Below are positions 63,840 through 64,000 of a DNA stretch of 64,000 nucleotides, one piece after another. Position 1 is the stretch's first letter, and each line of letters opens with the position of its first letter. The notes under the pieces were generated by a model. That model did not search any database and was not told the origin of the DNA. It was given only the letters and a program-made list of their open reading frames with translations. The translations under genes and the position numbers were made by a program. The DNA is taken from positions 58,337 through 122,336 of the forward strand of contig NZ_JAKGSD010000024.1 in NCBI RefSeq assembly GCF_021654135.1. The letters run 5' to 3'. The DNA comes from Amycolatopsis tucumanensis. Its GTDB lineage: Bacteria; Actinomycetota; Actinomycetes; Mycobacteriales; Pseudonocardiaceae.

Positions 63840-64000
63840 CGGACAATAGGGGCATCGAGACCTACCCAGCGGTGGCCGTGTCCCTATCAGCGGTCCCTCG
63901 ATGCCACCAAGCCCGGCGACACCACCCCCCGGATCATGACCTCGACTGGGGGCATCAGTCATACCGAACCTGGCGACCACAGCTCCTTGATCAGGAACCA
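63840..64000. other. Right-end region of IS110 fragment D
   Basis: No gene in the last 160 bases. An inverted repeat (GGCATCGAG near 63853 and CTCGATGCC near 63897) could fold into a stem enclosing about 35 bases and may belong to the right end of element D. Nothing else was recognised before the window edge. Confidence 0.45.

Overview
The window is very GC-rich throughout, uses GTG as well as ATG starts, and is full of actinobacterial regulator families (ECF sigma factors with extra domains, SARP/AfsR, XRE, TetR and LuxR types, a SpoIIE-type phosphatase). Together with F420-type and lanthipeptide genes this points to a filamentous actinomycete. An Amycolatopsis-like member of the Pseudonocardiaceae is my best guess, from overall feel and not from a database match.

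Bases 1-13900 are ordinary chromosome: the tail of a LysR regulator, an AsnC regulator, an inositol-monophosphatase-like protein, a partner-switching style signalling group (STAS protein, a 1505-residue poly-HAMP hybrid kinase, a divergent ANTAR/GAF/PAS/PP2C phosphatase), an ECF41-type sigma factor and a thiolase-crotonase fusion. Bases 14082-18548 are a four-gene class I lanthipeptide operon: a stand-alone elimination (SpaB_C-like) protein, the LanB glutamylation protein, a 52-residue precursor with three Ser and three Cys in the core, and LanC. There is no transporter, protease or immunity gene beside it. An ECF42-type sigma factor with an unusual tyrosine-recombinase-like tail and its DGPF/YCII partner follow on the other strand.

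Bases 20900-45900 hold miscellaneous genes: a membrane-anchored PstS-like protein, a secreted I36-type inhibitor, an SDR/XRE pair, small secreted and membrane proteins, three LuxR-type regulators lacking a normal phospho-acceptor around an NlpC/P60 endopeptidase, a TetR/MFS pair with a clear operator, and a 56-residue secreted peptide made of four 10-residue repeats. That peptide gene is divergent from an AfsR/SARP regulator that carries TPRs. A secreted zinc metallopeptidase and a large secreted hydrolase complete the stretch.

At about 46011-46066 lies the 3' part of a tRNA-Ala(GGC) gene without its 5' part, the usual mark of an integrated element. Everything to its right looks foreign. First comes a wreck of ccdA, tauE and methyltransferase fragments. 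A copper-type redox and transport regulon follows (BlaI/CopY-like regulator and M56 protease, CcdA, redoxin, glutaredoxin, CopC-CopD, Met-rich DUF1707 protein, two paralogous small membrane proteins), bracketed by two nearly identical palindromic operators. Next is a second metal operon (CmtR-like ArsR repressor, P1B ATPase with an SPC motif, LspA, CDF transporter, PaaK-like ligase). The right end is a nest of at least four IS110-family transposase genes. Two of them are inserted into a third at CT dinucleotides, and each has a long non-coding left end where a bridge RNA is expected.
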